This document shows, in pieces, positions 10,806 to 19,732 of a stretch of DNA of 64,000 nucleotides (the stretch's first letter is position 1; each line of letters starts with the position of its first letter). Where the stretch lies: positions 124,001 to 188,000 of the forward strand of contig NZ_CP108488.1 in the NCBI RefSeq assembly GCF_035987325.1, read 5' to 3'. The translations under genes and the position numbers were made by a program. The DNA comes from Streptomyces sp. NBC_01244. Its GTDB lineage: Bacteria > Actinomycetota > Actinomycetes > Streptomycetales > Streptomycetaceae. The notes beneath the pieces are model-generated. The model did not search any database, was not told where the DNA came from, and saw nothing but the letters and a program-made list of their open reading frames with translations.

Positions 10806-11918
10806 ATGTCTGACACGTTGAGTTCACAAAAGACCGCGTCCGCGCTACGTGCGTCCGCACGGGTCTCCGCCGAGTTGCTCCTGGTCTTGGTGATGACGGC
10901 CGTGACGTTGTGGCTTCTGGGTCGGATGTGGTCGGTGGTCTGGCCGCTGGTCGTGGCCCTGTTGCTCACCACGCTGACGTGGCCCCTGGCCGCGTTCCTG
11001 CGCCGGCGCGGGTGGCCTCCCGCCGTGGCCGCGTCCTTGGTGACCGTACTGTTCCTCGTGGTCGCCGCAGGTGTCGTGGCACTGATCGCCGTGCCGGTGG
11101 CGGCGCAGGCCGGCGAGCTGGGCGACGGCGTGGTCAAGGGGATCCAGCACCTGCGCGGGTGGGCTGCCGGGCCGCCGCTGAACATTGGCGACGCCCAGAT
11201 CACGGCGGCGTTCGACAGCGCGGTCGACCGGGTCCAGAAGAGCGTCGGCACCACGGTTTCCACGGTCGTCACGGGCGTGAGCACCGTCTTCAGCGGTCTG
11301 GTCACCGCCGTCCTGGCGCTCTTCCTGATGTTCTTCTTCCTCAAGGACGGCCCGCGGTTCCTGCCGTGGCTCACCCGGCAACTCCCCGGCCGGCTCGCCA
11401 CCGACGTCCCCGTGGTCGCCGAGCGCGGCTGGGAGACCCTCGGTTCGTTCGTGCGCTCACAGGCGTTCGTGGGGCTGCTCGACGCCGTCTTCATCGGGCT
11501 GGGGCTGTGGATCGTCGGGGTTCCCCTGGTGCTGCCCCTGGCGGTACTGACCTTCGTGTCCGCGTTCGTGCCGATCGTGGGTGCCTTGTTCGCCGGCCTG
11601 GTCGCGGTGCTCATCGCGCTGGTCTCGAACGGTCTGACGGACGCACTGATCGTGCTGGTGATCATCATCGTGGTGCAGCAGCTGGAGGGCAACGTCTTCC
11701 AACCGATGATCCAGAGCCGCGGTCTCGGGCTGCACGCGGCGGTGGTCCTGTTGGCGGTGACGCTGGGCGGCAGTCTGGCCGGAGTGGTCGGCAGCCTGCT
11801 GGCGGTTCCGGCCGCGGCGCTGATCGGGGTCGTGTGGAAGTACCTCCGCGAGCAGCTCGTCCAACCCGCGGCCGACCCTGAGACCGACCGGGCGCCCACC
11901 GGCGCCACCCCGTGCTGA
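10806..11918 (+). CDS. AI-2E family transporter (PF01594 type)
   Basis: A 370-residue polytopic membrane protein of the AI-2E/PerM family. It has paired N-terminal helices, a soluble central stretch (about residues 100-165), and the conserved C-terminal block with FVPIVGALFAGL and LVIIIVVQQLEGNVFQPMI, the usual family fingerprint. Members have been linked to export of small molecules or to Na+/H+ exchange; the substrate here cannot be told. The ATG at 10806 follows a run with weak ribosome-site character (CCATAGGGTGACCCC). Closed by a strong hairpin at 11961-11993. Confidence 0.85.
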   Translation: MSDTLSSQKTASALRASARVSAELLLVLVMTAVTLWLLGRMWSVVWPLVVALLLTTLTWPLAAFLRRRGWPPAVAASLVTVLFLVVAAGVVALIAVPVAAQAGELGDGVVKGIQHLRGWAAGPPLNIGDAQITAAFDSAVDRVQKSVGTTVSTVVTGVSTVFSGLVTAVLALFLMFFFLKDGPRFLPWLTRQLPGRLATDVPVVAERGWETLGSFVRSQAFVGLLDAVFIGLGLWIVGVPLVLPLAVLTFVSAFVPIVGALFAGLVAVLIALVSNGLTDALIVLVIIIVVQQLEGNVFQPMIQSRGLGLHAAVVLLAVTLGGSLAGVVGSLLAVPAAALIGVVWKYLREQLVQPAADPETDRAPTGATPC

Positions 11919-11960
11919 GCCGAGCCGGCCTGCGAAGCTGACGACCTGAACCGGAACCTG

Positions 11961-11993
11961 GCCGGGCCGCCGCACGCCAGGGGGCGGCCCGGC
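11961..11993. terminator. bidirectional hairpin terminator
   Basis: GCCGGGCCGCC (11961-11971) and GGCGGCCCGGC (11983-11993) are perfect 11-base arms with an 11-base loop. It lies between the convergent AI-2E-type gene and the deacetylase gene and can serve both. Confidence 0.75.
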
Positions 11994-12163
11994 GAGCCAC
12001 CGCGCCTCAGCCGCGCGGGACCTTCGGGACGCTTGAAACGGCGGCAAGATCGCGCATCTCCCGTCGTTGGCTGCCGACCTGGCACCCGTCTGGCCCGCCG
12101 ACAGAACCCACCCCCGTCAGCCCCGCCTCAGTGGCCGCGCCCGTCGAGCGGGTGGCCGCGGGG

Positions 12164-12973
12164 CTACGGGGTGGTGAGCTTCGGAAAGGTGAAGGTGTAG
12201 CCCTGCGCCGTGAGCCACGGCAGGTACTCCTTGAGCGCTGCGACCGTCTCGCTGCGGTCGCCGCCCCCGTCGTGGAAGAGGACCGTCGGCTGTGCGGGCA
12301 GGTTTCCCTCCACGGCGGCGACGATCGCCGGCAGGCCCGGCCTGCTCCAGTCCTTGGGGTCCACGCTCCAGCCCAGCGGCCGCATCCCGCTCCCGGCGGC
12401 TATCGCACGGCTGTCGGGGGTGAAGGCGCCACCGGGGGCGCGGTAGTAGCGGACGGCGACCCCCGGCACGGCCCTCTCGATCATGGACTTGGCGTCGAGG
12501 ATCTGCTGCCGTTGGTACGCGACGGGCTTGTGGTCCATGGTCACGTCGTGGTCGACCGAGTGGTCGCAGAGGCTGTGCCCCTCGGCGGCGACCGAGCGCA
12601 CCAGGTCCGGATACTGCTGCGCGCGGGTTCCGATCATGCAGAAGGTGGCCTTGACGTGGTTCTCCCGCAGCACCTCGAGGACCTGGGGCGTCCAGCGCGG
12701 GTCCGGACCGTCGTCGATGGTGATGGCTATGTCGTGACCCGGGCCCTGCGCCAGCCTGGAGATGCCCGGCGGAACCTGAGCCGGGCCGTTGGCGCTCACA
12801 GCGGATGACCGGACCCCCGCCGAGGGCTCCCCCGGCCCGTCGGCCGAGGCGGCCTGGCCGCTCGGGGCCGCGAAGGCCGGCGCGCCGGCGGCCGCCGACA
12901 GGACGATGACGGCAGCAGCCGCCACGGCGGACCCCGCCCGAAGACGGCTTACGGAACTGCGGGTGATGCCCAT
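12164..12973 (-). CDS. secreted polysaccharide deacetylase (CE4, NodB domain)
   Basis: A 269-residue exported carbohydrate esterase family 4 protein. A signal peptide (about residues 1-35, ending APAFA) is followed by a Ser/Pro linker and the NodB domain. All five CE4 motifs are present: TIDDGPDP (metal and base Asp), DHSVDHD (metal His pair), RAPGG, a GWSVDPKDW segment, and VLFHDGGG. Such enzymes remove acetyl groups from chitin oligomers, peptidoglycan or xylan; the substrate is not fixed by sequence. The ATG at 12973 follows AAGGA. Confidence 0.88.
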   Translation of the reverse strand: MGITRSSVSRLRAGSAVAAAAVIVLSAAAGAPAFAAPSGQAASADGPGEPSAGVRSSAVSANGPAQVPPGISRLAQGPGHDIAITIDDGPDPRWTPQVLEVLRENHVKATFCMIGTRAQQYPDLVRSVAAEGHSLCDHSVDHDVTMDHKPVAYQRQQILDAKSMIERAVPGVAVRYYRAPGGAFTPDSRAIAAGSGMRPLGWSVDPKDWSRPGLPAIVAAVEGNLPAQPTVLFHDGGGDRSETVAALKEYLPWLTAQGYTFTFPKLTTP

Positions 12974-13287
12974 GGAGGCGCTCTTCCTTCGGACTCGGCC
13001 CCCCGGGTCTCCCACTGCTGCCGGTCCAGGCTAGGCCGTACGCCCCGGCGCCGTCCTCCCCCGATCGGCCGATCCGGAGACCCGGCGCGGACGGGACGTA
13101 CGGCCCCGTTCGCCCCTCTCCAGAGCCGGGGCGCAGCAGGATCCGGCGGGAGCGTCGTCGTGCCCGGTCCGTTCCTGGTTTCGCCCCGCCCAGCCCTTGC
13201 TTTCGGCTCTCACCGGCCGGTCCAGCCGGTCGATCAGGCGGACCACTGCGGGTGCACAGCGCGGGTGGGCATGGTGGGATCGGCCGG
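12974..13287. other. stretch without a recognisable gene
   Basis: About 310 bases upstream of the deacetylase with no coding frame I trust. The only structure noted is the 12-base palindrome GATCGGCCGATC at 13063-13074, in a position that could be an operator for the deacetylase gene. Confidence 0.4.
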
Positions 13288-13485
13288 GTGAAGGATCCCT
13301 TTGGTTGTGACGAGCCTGCATCCCTGGCATGTTCCGGGTCCACGGACCGTGCGGCAGCGCGCCGCTTTGTCGCCTCACGGGCCGCCGACGCGAGCGAGCT
13401 GGCGCTGCTGTTGGACATGCTCGGGCTCCTGCCCGAGGCCGACCCACGGCCTGCACCGCGCGGTCCGAGGCACAGCCCGCCCTGA
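13288..13485 (+). CDS. small hypothetical protein
   Basis: A 65-residue frame beginning VKDPFGCDEPASL and containing a helical stretch AADASELALLLDMLGLLPE, with good third-position bias. It looks like a real small Streptomyces protein of unknown function. The start is uncertain: a GTG at 13252 in the same frame would add 12 residues. It runs into the chimeric pseudogene that follows, so it could also be debris. Confidence 0.4.
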   Translation: MKDPFGCDEPASLACSGSTDRAAARRFVASRAADASELALLLDMLGLLPEADPRPAPRGPRHSPP

Positions 13486-13499
13486 GGCCTCCGCCAGAG

Positions 13500-14345
13500 G
13501 CTCCCCGTGGGCTTTCCGGCTTCGGCCCGAACGCCGCCGAACTGGCGGGCCGCATCGCAGACGGCTTCGTCCTGATGAGCCCCGACCGAGCACCTCACGG
13601 CGATCCGCACCGGGTCGTGATCCCGTTCAACATCTCCTGCGGCACCTGCCATATGTGCACTCATGGTCTGCAGTCGCAATGCGAGACGACCCAGGTGTGC
13701 GGGTACGGCAGCGGAGCGTCCCCGTTCGGCTACACGAAGCTGTACGGGCAGGTGCCCGGCGGTCAGGCCGAGTGCTCGCGGGTGTCCTTCGGCAACAACC
13801 TTCCCGTTCGGGTGCCCGTCGACGGGCCCGACGACGGGCCCGTCGACCGGTTCGTCTACCTCTCCGACGTCCCTCCCACGGCCTGGCAGGCCGTCGAGTA
13901 CGCGGCGATCCCGCCGGGCGGAACGGTTGCCGTACTCGGCCTCGGACCGATCGGCGACATGGCCACCCTCATCGCCGCGCACCGGGGCGCCGGCCTGGTC
14001 ATCGGCATCGACCTCGTCCCCGAACGCCTCGGCCGGGCGGCCGCCCGCGGGGTCCACGCCCTCGATCTGGGCACCTACGGCGAGGCCATCGCCGACGAGG
14101 TGCGGGCGCTGACCGGTGGACGAGGTCCGGACGCCGTCATCGACGCCGTGGGCATGGAAGCCCATGGGGCACCGCTCGCGAAGGGGGCCCAGGGCCCAGG
14201 GCGACGGTGAGCGCCCGGTCGGGGCCGGACTGGAACAGCACCAGGCTTCGCCACGCACCGGCTGCCCCTCGCCGAGGCACCGGCCGCGTACGAGATGTTC
14301 CAGAAGAAGCGGGACGGCGCCGTCAAGGTCCTCTTCACACCCTGA
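13500..14345 (+). pseudogene. chimeric remnant: LLM oxidoreductase plus zinc alcohol dehydrogenase
   Basis: Three fragments lie in line. First, 13505-13590 encodes FGPNAAELAGRIADGFVLMSPD, the end of a LLM-type F420-dependent oxidoreductase. Second, about 13600-14205 encodes the middle of a zinc-dependent alcohol dehydrogenase, with the structural-zinc Cys cluster (SCGTCHMC, QCETTQ) and the NAD-binding GLGPIGDMA. Third, after an in-frame TGA at 14208 and 20 odd codons of junk, 14244-14345 encodes the usual C-terminus (THRLPLAEAPAAYEMFQKK). Compared with full-length relatives, the N-terminus with the catalytic zinc ligand and about 90-100 residues before the C-terminus are missing. A dead gene. 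Confidence 0.8.
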
Positions 14346-14446
14346 CCTCGGCGTCCGGTCCTGCGTTCGGTCCTGCGTTCGGGGCTACTGGTGGCGCCGC
14401 CCGCTCCCGGGCGCGTGATCAAGGCGTGGCGGGGTAGCCGCAAGAG

Positions 14447-15541
14447 ATGATCACGGTTGGCGTCGAAGAAGAGTACGTGCTGGTGGATCCGGTGACCGGG
14501 CTGCCGGCACCACGCGTGGAGGACGTGAGACGCACGGCCGGGCTCGGACGGATCACGGATCGCAGCGAGGTCCAGAACGAGCTGCTCCAGGCCCAGATCG
14601 AGGTGGCCACTCCCGTCTGTTCGAGCCTGGACGAGGTGGGGGGCCACCTGCTGCGCCTGCGCCATGCGGTGGCCTCCGCCGCGGAAGCGAGCGGCTGCCG
14701 GATCGCCGCCACGGGTGCGGCGCCCTTGCGGGGGTCCCTGCCCGTGCCTGTAACCCCGACCCGGCGCTTCCTACGGATGGAGGGGGAGGCCCGGCAACTG
14801 GTCGACGAGCACCTGATCTGCGGGATGCACGTCCACGTGGCGGTCCCCGACCCCGGGACCGGCATCGCGGTGATGAACCGGATACGCGGCTGGCTGCCCG
14901 CGCTGCTCGCCATGTCCGGCAACTCACCCCTGTGGGAGGGCCGGGACACCGGGTTCGCCAGCTGGCGAACCATCATCTTCGGACGCTGGCCGGTGAGCGG
15001 CCCGCCGCCCGTCTTCGACGGCTTCACGGACTACGAACGGCGCCTGGAGGCCCTGGTGGGGTCCGGGATGATCGCCGACCGCGGTCAGGTGTACTGGCAG
15101 GCCCGACTCTCCGACCGCTATCCCACCATCGAGGTGCGCTGCCTGGACGTCCAGCTCCGGGCCGAGGACGCCGTCATGCTCGCCGGCATCGTACGGGCGC
15201 TGGTCGTGACGGCGATCGCGGAGGAAAAGGCGGGCGCACCCCTCGCCATGAGCGATCAGGAGCTCCTGCAAGCCGGTAACTGGCACGCGGCCCGGCACGG
15301 CCTGAACCGTACCCTGTTGGATCCGTACGGCCATCCGCACAGCAGCGGCGACGTCCTCTGCTCCCTCCTGCGCCACGTCACCCCGGCCCTGGAGGAAGCC
15401 GGTGACCTGCGACAGGTCAGCGCCCTCGTCCACCGGCTCCTGCGGGAGGGCACCCCCGCCGACCGCCAGCGTCGCGCCTGGGCCGAAGGCGGACTGCCCG
15501 GACTGCTCGACCTGATCACCAGTGCGACATCGGTGGGCTGA
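14447..15541 (+). CDS. YbdK-type carboxylate-amine ligase (glutamate-cysteine ligase 2 family)
   Basis: A 364-residue ATP-dependent ligase of the GCS2/YbdK family. It opens with [13 protein letters not shown], the conserved metal/ATP-binding GxEEE motif, and carries [12 protein letters not shown] and HVHVAVPD further on, all family hallmarks. Some members join glutamate to cysteine, others act in antibiotic or ergothioneine-like pathways; the substrate is unknown here. It stands alone between debris and the SsgA-like gene. The spacing to the downstream gene is short and contains a small stem, GTCGGC-gcc-GCCGAC, at 15544-15558. Confidence 0.87.
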   Translation: MITVGVEEEYVLVDPVTGLPAPRVEDVRRTAGLGRITDRSEVQNELLQAQIEVATPVCSSLDEVGGHLLRLRHAVASAAEASGCRIAATGAAPLRGSLPVPVTPTRRFLRMEGEARQLVDEHLICGMHVHVAVPDPGTGIAVMNRIRGWLPALLAMSGNSPLWEGRDTGFASWRTIIFGRWPVSGPPPVFDGFTDYERRLEALVGSGMIADRGQVYWQARLSDRYPTIEVRCLDVQLRAEDAVMLAGIVRALVVTAIAEEKAGAPLAMSDQELLQAGNWHAARHGLNRTLLDPYGHPHSSGDVLCSLLRHVTPALEEAGDLRQVSALVHRLLREGTPADRQRRAWAEGGLPGLLDLITSATSVG

Positions 15542-15616
15542 TCGTCGGCGCCGCCGACACCCGCCCGCCCCGCCCCGGGCTGCGCCCTTGCGGCGAAGCC
15601 GGGGCACGTTCCCCCT

Positions 15617-16027
15617 CTACCGGGCCAGGAACTCGTCGAGGAGCTTGTCGAGATCCAGGAACTCTGCGCCCGCGCCGACGACCGCGTAGGTCTGCTGCAG
15701 GAAGACCGTGAGCGCGTCGGCATCCACGAAAAGAACGGCTTTCTCTTCTCGCTCACCCCCCTGGCCGCGCAGGTCCATTCGAAGTTCGCCGACGCCGGCT
15801 CGCGTGTGGGGACGGAAAGCGACGTCGCCCTCGCCCACCGGGCGTTGGAGTCCTTCGGCCAGCATCTGCCGGTCGAAGCGCCAACGCGCCAGCAGGTAGG
15901 GGCCGTCGAAGAACGCCGCCTGCACCGCGTACGGGTCACGGCCGTTGTACGAGAAACGAACGAGGAGAGGCACACGGCCCGTCGCCGCATCAAGGCGAAC
16001 AGGGACCAGAGCGGACTCGCAGAACAT
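15617..16027 (-). CDS. SsgA/SsgB-family sporulation and cell division regulator
   Basis: A 136-residue protein, the exact length range of SsgA-like proteins, which are found only in sporulating actinomycetes. Conserved elements include VPLLVRFSYNGRDPYAVQAAF, the RWRFDRQMLAEGL block and DVAFRP near residues 20-80. SsgA-like proteins control septum placement and spore wall events, SsgB by recruiting FtsZ; which paralogue this is cannot be told. A GGAGG site eight bases before the ATG at 16027 fixes the start. Convergent with the ligase gene. Confidence 0.85.
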   Translation of the reverse strand: MFCESALVPVRLDAATGRVPLLVRFSYNGRDPYAVQAAFFDGPYLLARWRFDRQMLAEGLQRPVGEGDVAFRPHTRAGVGELRMDLRGQGGEREEKAVLFVDADALTVFLQQTYAVVGAGAEFLDLDKLLDEFLAR

Positions 16028-16294
16028 CGACAGGCCTCCTGGGTGGGCTGCACGGCTGCATTCGTCTGCCCCGCCTCGGCGCCTGCCACACCGCCCCACC
16101 CCATCGAAAACCGCGGTGCAGGGGGGGCTGGAGACTTACCGGCCGATCAAGAGCGGTCCCGAGTTCCACCGGGACAAGCCCGCCGGCCGCGGACGGGGTC
16201 GGACGCGTCACCCTGCCCTGGCCGCGCATAGCTGCCCCCGGCCCGGGCATCAACGCCGTACGCAACGATGTCGTCGTGGAGACGAGGAGTGCCG

Positions 16295-16654
16295 GTGCTG
16301 CCCTTCAAGGTGACCGATGGCGGTGTGCTGATCATCCGACTGCGAGCCGACCTGGACATCTCCGGCCGTGCGGCCTCCGCCTGGGCGATCGACGGCTGTC
16401 TCACCGGCCACCGGTCTGCGCCCGTGGTGCTGGAACTGTCGGACGCACCGCTGACTCCCGCCGCGATGAGCACGGTCCTACGGGTCCACCACATGTGCCG
16501 CTTCGCAGGTGCGCCGCTGGCCGTCGTCGCGGCGCACGCCGAAGCGCGCCGGGCCCTGACGGCGGGCAACGCGGCGCCGGCCGTCCACCCCACCCGTTCT
16601 TCGGCCGTTGCCGCACTCTCGGCCACCCTGACCAAGGTCGTCGCGGCGGCGTGA
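16295..16654 (+). CDS. STAS-domain protein, atypical anti-sigma antagonist
   Basis: A 119-residue single STAS domain protein. It has the STAS order of strands (VLIIRLRADLDI, APVVLELSDAPLT, APLAVVAAHAEARRALTAG). In typical antagonists such as SpoIIAA the second motif holds the phosphorylated Ser in DSSG; here it reads DAPLTPAAMS, so the phosphosite seems lost. The GTG at 16295 sits seven bases after GAGGAG and is preferred to an ATG at 16268. It is convergent with an ATP-binding anti-sigma-type gene, its possible partner. Confidence 0.65.
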   Translation: MLPFKVTDGGVLIIRLRADLDISGRAASAWAIDGCLTGHRSAPVVLELSDAPLTPAAMSTVLRVHHMCRFAGAPLAVVAAHAEARRALTAGNAAPAVHPTRSSAVAALSATLTKVVAAA

Positions 16655-16746
16655 AACCCGGGCCGCGGCCCCTCGGTGCACCGGATCTTCGGCCACCAGC
16701 GACAGCGTCGGCGAGCCGGGGCCGCCCGGCTCCGACGGGTGCGGGT

Positions 16747-17127
16747 TCACGTGGCGCGAGCTCCTGCGGCCAAGAACGCGGTGATGGTCTTGCCGCCGTG
16801 CCCGTATCGGATCTCGGTGCGCTGCGCGATCTTCTTCACCAGCAGCCAGCCGAACCCTCCTGGAGCCGCTGCCGGCGTTCCCGGCGTGTGGGGAGCGAGT
16901 GGAGAGGCGTCCGATACTTCGACGGCCACCGAATCCGACAGGTACAGGACCCTCAAAGCGGTCACCCCACCCGCGTGGCGAACCGCGTTGGAGACAAGTT
17001 CCGAGACCACCAGCAGGACGTCGTCCATCAGACGCCCCCTTACGGAATGGGCCGAGAGGACCTCCCGGGCAATCCGCCTGGCGTCTTCGCATTTCAGCCT
17101 GCCCACGCGACCTGCCGTCCCTGGCAT
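16747..17127 (-). CDS. ATP-binding anti-sigma-factor-like protein (HATPase)
   Basis: A 126-residue single-domain GHKL ATPase of the RsbW/SpoIIAB-like group that is abundant in Streptomyces. The N box is LLVVSELVSNAVRHAGG; the G1 region is VEVSDASP and the later glycine box is PGGFGWLLVKKIA. Such proteins bind sigma factors or STAS proteins and may phosphorylate the latter. It lies tail to tail with the STAS gene 92 bases away, which suggests but does not prove partnership. Confidence 0.85.
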   Translation of the reverse strand: MPGTAGRVGRLKCEDARRIAREVLSAHSVRGRLMDDVLLVVSELVSNAVRHAGGVTALRVLYLSDSVAVEVSDASPLAPHTPGTPAAAPGGFGWLLVKKIAQRTEIRYGHGGKTITAFLAAGARAT

Positions 17128-17298
17128 CGGCCTCTCCTCCCCTGGTAGCGCCTACCCTCCGCCTCCACGAAACCCTCCACCGGAAGGTTCCCCCTCGGCA
17201 CGCCGGTTCAGAGGCTGTCCCCGCGAACCCCGGGCAGTAGCCCCCTCGTGTGGCCATGAGGGGCGCCCGCCTCGGGGCGCCTTGCGTCCAGTGTTCCC

Positions 17299-17457
17299 TC
17301 ATGAGCCCGTCTCATCCTCGTCGTGGAGGACGTGCACAGCCGCCTCCTCGGCAGAAGCCGCTCCCCCGTCGGGGTCACGAGACGGCTCCGAATCGTCGGG
17401 TACGTACGGGACTCCCTCGCGCCTGCCCCATCGCGTCCTCCTGAACCGGGCGCGCAC
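17299..17457 (-). CDS. possible small acidic protein
   Basis: A 52-residue frame starting with GTG at 17457 just downstream of the diiron-type gene on the same strand. Its C-terminal half is acidic (VPYVPDDSEPSRDPDGG, HDEDETGS) and reads like a natural, disordered tail. It could be the last gene of that operon. The start codon has only a weak ribosome site (AGGGC) and the call is tentative. Confidence 0.3.
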   Translation of the reverse strand: MRARFRRTRWGRREGVPYVPDDSEPSRDPDGGAASAEEAAVHVLHDEDETGS

Positions 17458-17468
17458 CCCCGTGTGCC

Positions 17469-18542
17469 CTATGCGGTGACGCCGCGGCCGGCCGGAGGCG
17501 TGCGCAGGGCGCTGACTCCTTGCTTCCACGCGGTACGGATGTGGGTCGCGAGGCGGTCCTCCAGGAGGACGGTCGCTGTGCAGCCGAAGGCGACATCGGG
17601 TTCCAGCCCTGGCTCGTCGGCCAGGAGTCCTCCGATGACCTCGTGGCGCACGACCTGCTCGTGGACGGCGTCGGCCTCGACGTGCTCGGTGTAGAAGTGC
17701 TCGGCGGCCGGACCGGCCCCGCAGCGCCGCATGGCGTTGGCCAGGCGCCGGGAGCCGGGGGAAGAGGTGACTTCGACGCACGCGAAGTGCCCGACGAGCG
17801 CGCCGCGCAGGGTCCGGTGCAGGCCGAAGAGGGACATCAGGTTCACGGTCGCGAGCAGGGGCGCCGGCGCCTGTTCCACGTAGCGGCCGTACGCGGGATC
17901 GAGGTCGAGGTCGGTCATGAGGTCCGCGAAGAGCCTCGCGTGGATGCGCTCCGCGCGCCCTGCCCCGAACTCGTCGTACTCGATCGCGGCCATCGCGGCC
18001 TTCGCCCGGCCTGTGAGCCGGGGGATGACCCAGACGTGCGGGTCGGCCTCCTTGAGGTGGTAGAGGGAGCGCAGGGCCGCGTACTCGCGCAGTTGCCAGA
18101 GCTCACCCTCGGTTTCGAGGTGGTGGCTGAGGCTCCCGGAGAGGTCCACGGGCTCGACGAGCAGCGGGGCGAAGGCCTCCTCCACCGATCGCGGCCCGTC
18201 CGACAGGCCCATGCGCAGGGCGTGCAGGAAGAGGTCCTCCAGGGCACGGCGCAGCCGCAGCAGGTCCGGGTCCCATTCCCGCGCGTCGTCCACTCCCTCG
18301 AAGCCCCGGTAGTGCGGTTCGTACAGCAGGTACAGGGCGAGCTGCAGGTCCTCACCCCACGGATCGGCCTTCAGTACCGCGCCGGGGGCGTACTCGGGTG
18401 GAGCCCCCGACCTCAGGGCCTCGATCACGGCGTCGGAGAGCTCGCCCCGCCCGTCTGCGAGGCGGGGGCCGGGGGCGACCGTCGTGACGCCGGCACTCGT
18501 GCCGGGCGTGGGCGGGCGCTGAGGCGTGGGCGTCAGGGTCAT
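17469..18542 (-). CDS. heme-oxygenase-like diiron protein (iron-containing redox enzyme family)
   Basis: A 357-residue protein of the heme-oxygenase-like diiron oxidase/oxygenase superfamily. The C-terminal half carries the metal-binding helices: EYDEFGAGRAERIH (about 188-201) and EHFYTEHVEADAVHE (about 281-295), rich in Glu, Asp and His ligands. Known members such as UndA, SznF and BesC activate oxygen on small amine or acid substrates; the substrate here is unknown. Its ATG overlaps the stop of the CDGSH gene by one base (TGATG), so the two are co-translated. Last certain gene of a three-gene operon. Confidence 0.82.
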   Translation of the reverse strand: MTLTPTPQRPPTPGTSAGVTTVAPGPRLADGRGELSDAVIEALRSGAPPEYAPGAVLKADPWGEDLQLALYLLYEPHYRGFEGVDDAREWDPDLLRLRRALEDLFLHALRMGLSDGPRSVEEAFAPLLVEPVDLSGSLSHHLETEGELWQLREYAALRSLYHLKEADPHVWVIPRLTGRAKAAMAAIEYDEFGAGRAERIHARLFADLMTDLDLDPAYGRYVEQAPAPLLATVNLMSLFGLHRTLRGALVGHFACVEVTSSPGSRRLANAMRRCGAGPAAEHFYTEHVEADAVHEQVVRHEVIGGLLADEPGLEPDVAFGCTATVLLEDRLATHIRTAWKQGVSALRTPPAGRGVTA

Positions 18543-18811
18543 CACGGGCTCCTGTCGTCGGGGGACACCGATCGTTCGCGGCGTCGGTGGCTGGTGTCGC
18601 ACCAGGGGTAGGTGCGGCTCCGGCGGCAGGTGCACACCGCGACGACGAACCGGTCGGACCGGGCCACCGTCCCGTCCTCGAGGGCGATCTCGACGGGGCC
18701 CTCCACCAATGCCGGGCCGCAGGGCTCGACCGTCACCCGGCGTGCACTGGCCTCCCTGAGCTCGGCGGGGCACGTACGGGCGGCGGCGGTGTCGTCAGTG
18801 GAGTCGGGCAC
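18542..18811 (-). CDS. CDGSH-type iron-sulfur protein
   Basis: An 89-residue protein with a C-terminal iron-sulfur domain. The ligand motif reads CTCRRSRTYPWCDTSH, matching C-x-C-x2-S-x3-P-x-C-D-x-S-H of the CDGSH (mitoNEET-like) [2Fe-2S] proteins. It probably passes electrons; the adjacent oxygenase-like protein is the obvious candidate acceptor. The gene overlaps the methyltransferase gene upstream by 17 bases and the diiron gene downstream by one base. Confidence 0.85.
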   Translation of the reverse strand: MPDSTDDTAAARTCPAELREASARRVTVEPCGPALVEGPVEIALEDGTVARSDRFVVAVCTCRRSRTYPWCDTSHRRRERSVSPDDRSP

Positions 18812-19481
18812 GGATCACCACCAGCTCTTCCCATTCCTCCGCCGCGTCCACCAGGCCCCTGCGCTCCAGCCAGGCCCGCCGTGAGCGCAGGACGGGCCCC
18901 CAGGGCACCTCGGCCTTCGCGGTGACTTCCGCGGTCATCCCCACCCCGGTCAGCCGGGCGAGGGTCTCTCCCGCCCCGCACATGCCCGAGTGGACCATGA
19001 GCAGGAACCCGCCGGGCCGCAGTAGGGCCGGGGCGCCCGCACAGATGCGGTCGATGACCGCCCGTCCGTCGACTCCCGCGTCCCAGGCACGGGCCGGCCC
19101 GTGTGACGGCAGCCGGCTCCCTGGACCCGGGACGTAAGGGGGGTTCGAGACGACCACGTCGAATCGGCGTCCCGCGGTGCGTGCCTCGAAGTCCCCGTGG
19201 AGCACCCTGAGGGGAAGCCGGAGCTTCTGGGCGTTCAGGCGGGCCGTGGCCACCGCCCACCAGGACACGTCGACCGCCGTGACACGGGCACCCCTCCTCG
19301 CGGCGTGCAGGGCCAGGGCGCCGGTACCCGTTCCGATCTCCAGGAGGTCGGTGCGGGGGCCGATGTCCTCAAGCGTGAGGGCATCGGCGAGGAGCCGAGT
19401 ATCCGTCTGCGGCCGATAGACGCCGTGCAGGGCCAGGAGACCGCCGGGCAATGCGGTCGGGGAGAGAGCAGTACTGGGCAT
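18795..19481 (-). CDS. HemK2/MTQ2-like class I methyltransferase
   Basis: A 228-residue S-adenosylmethionine-dependent methyltransferase. The AdoMet-binding motif I is LLEIGTGTG (about 46-54), and the catalytic NPPY lies at 113-116, as in enzymes that methylate glutamine, adenine or small amines. The size and the HGVYRPQTDT start resemble the HemK2/MTQ2 group, but the target in this operon is unknown. A GGAG site precedes the ATG at 19481. It is the first gene of the methyltransferase-CDGSH-diiron operon. Confidence 0.82.
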   Translation of the reverse strand: MPSTALSPTALPGGLLALHGVYRPQTDTRLLADALTLEDIGPRTDLLEIGTGTGALALHAARRGARVTAVDVSWWAVATARLNAQKLRLPLRVLHGDFEARTAGRRFDVVVSNPPYVPGPGSRLPSHGPARAWDAGVDGRAVIDRICAGAPALLRPGGFLLMVHSGMCGAGETLARLTGVGMTAEVTAKAEVPWGPVLRSRRAWLERRGLVDAAEEWEELVVIRARLH

Positions 19482-19732
19482 CCGTTTCTCCGGTTTCACC
19501 GTGGCCCTCGGAACGGGCCGCCGGAACTTGATCAGGTGGTGCGCCTGCCCGGTCCGGAGCGCCCCATCCGGGGAGGCGTCGATCTTCGGAGGATCAGACG
19601 GAAACCCTCGGGTGCGGTTCAAACGGTGCGGGGCCTGCGCCGGCCCGGCACGCCGACACGACACGGGCCGGCGTGCGCCCGGGCGGCGGAAGCCGGGGCT
19701 ACGGTGGAGGCGTCCCCTGCGAGGTGAGCGCC

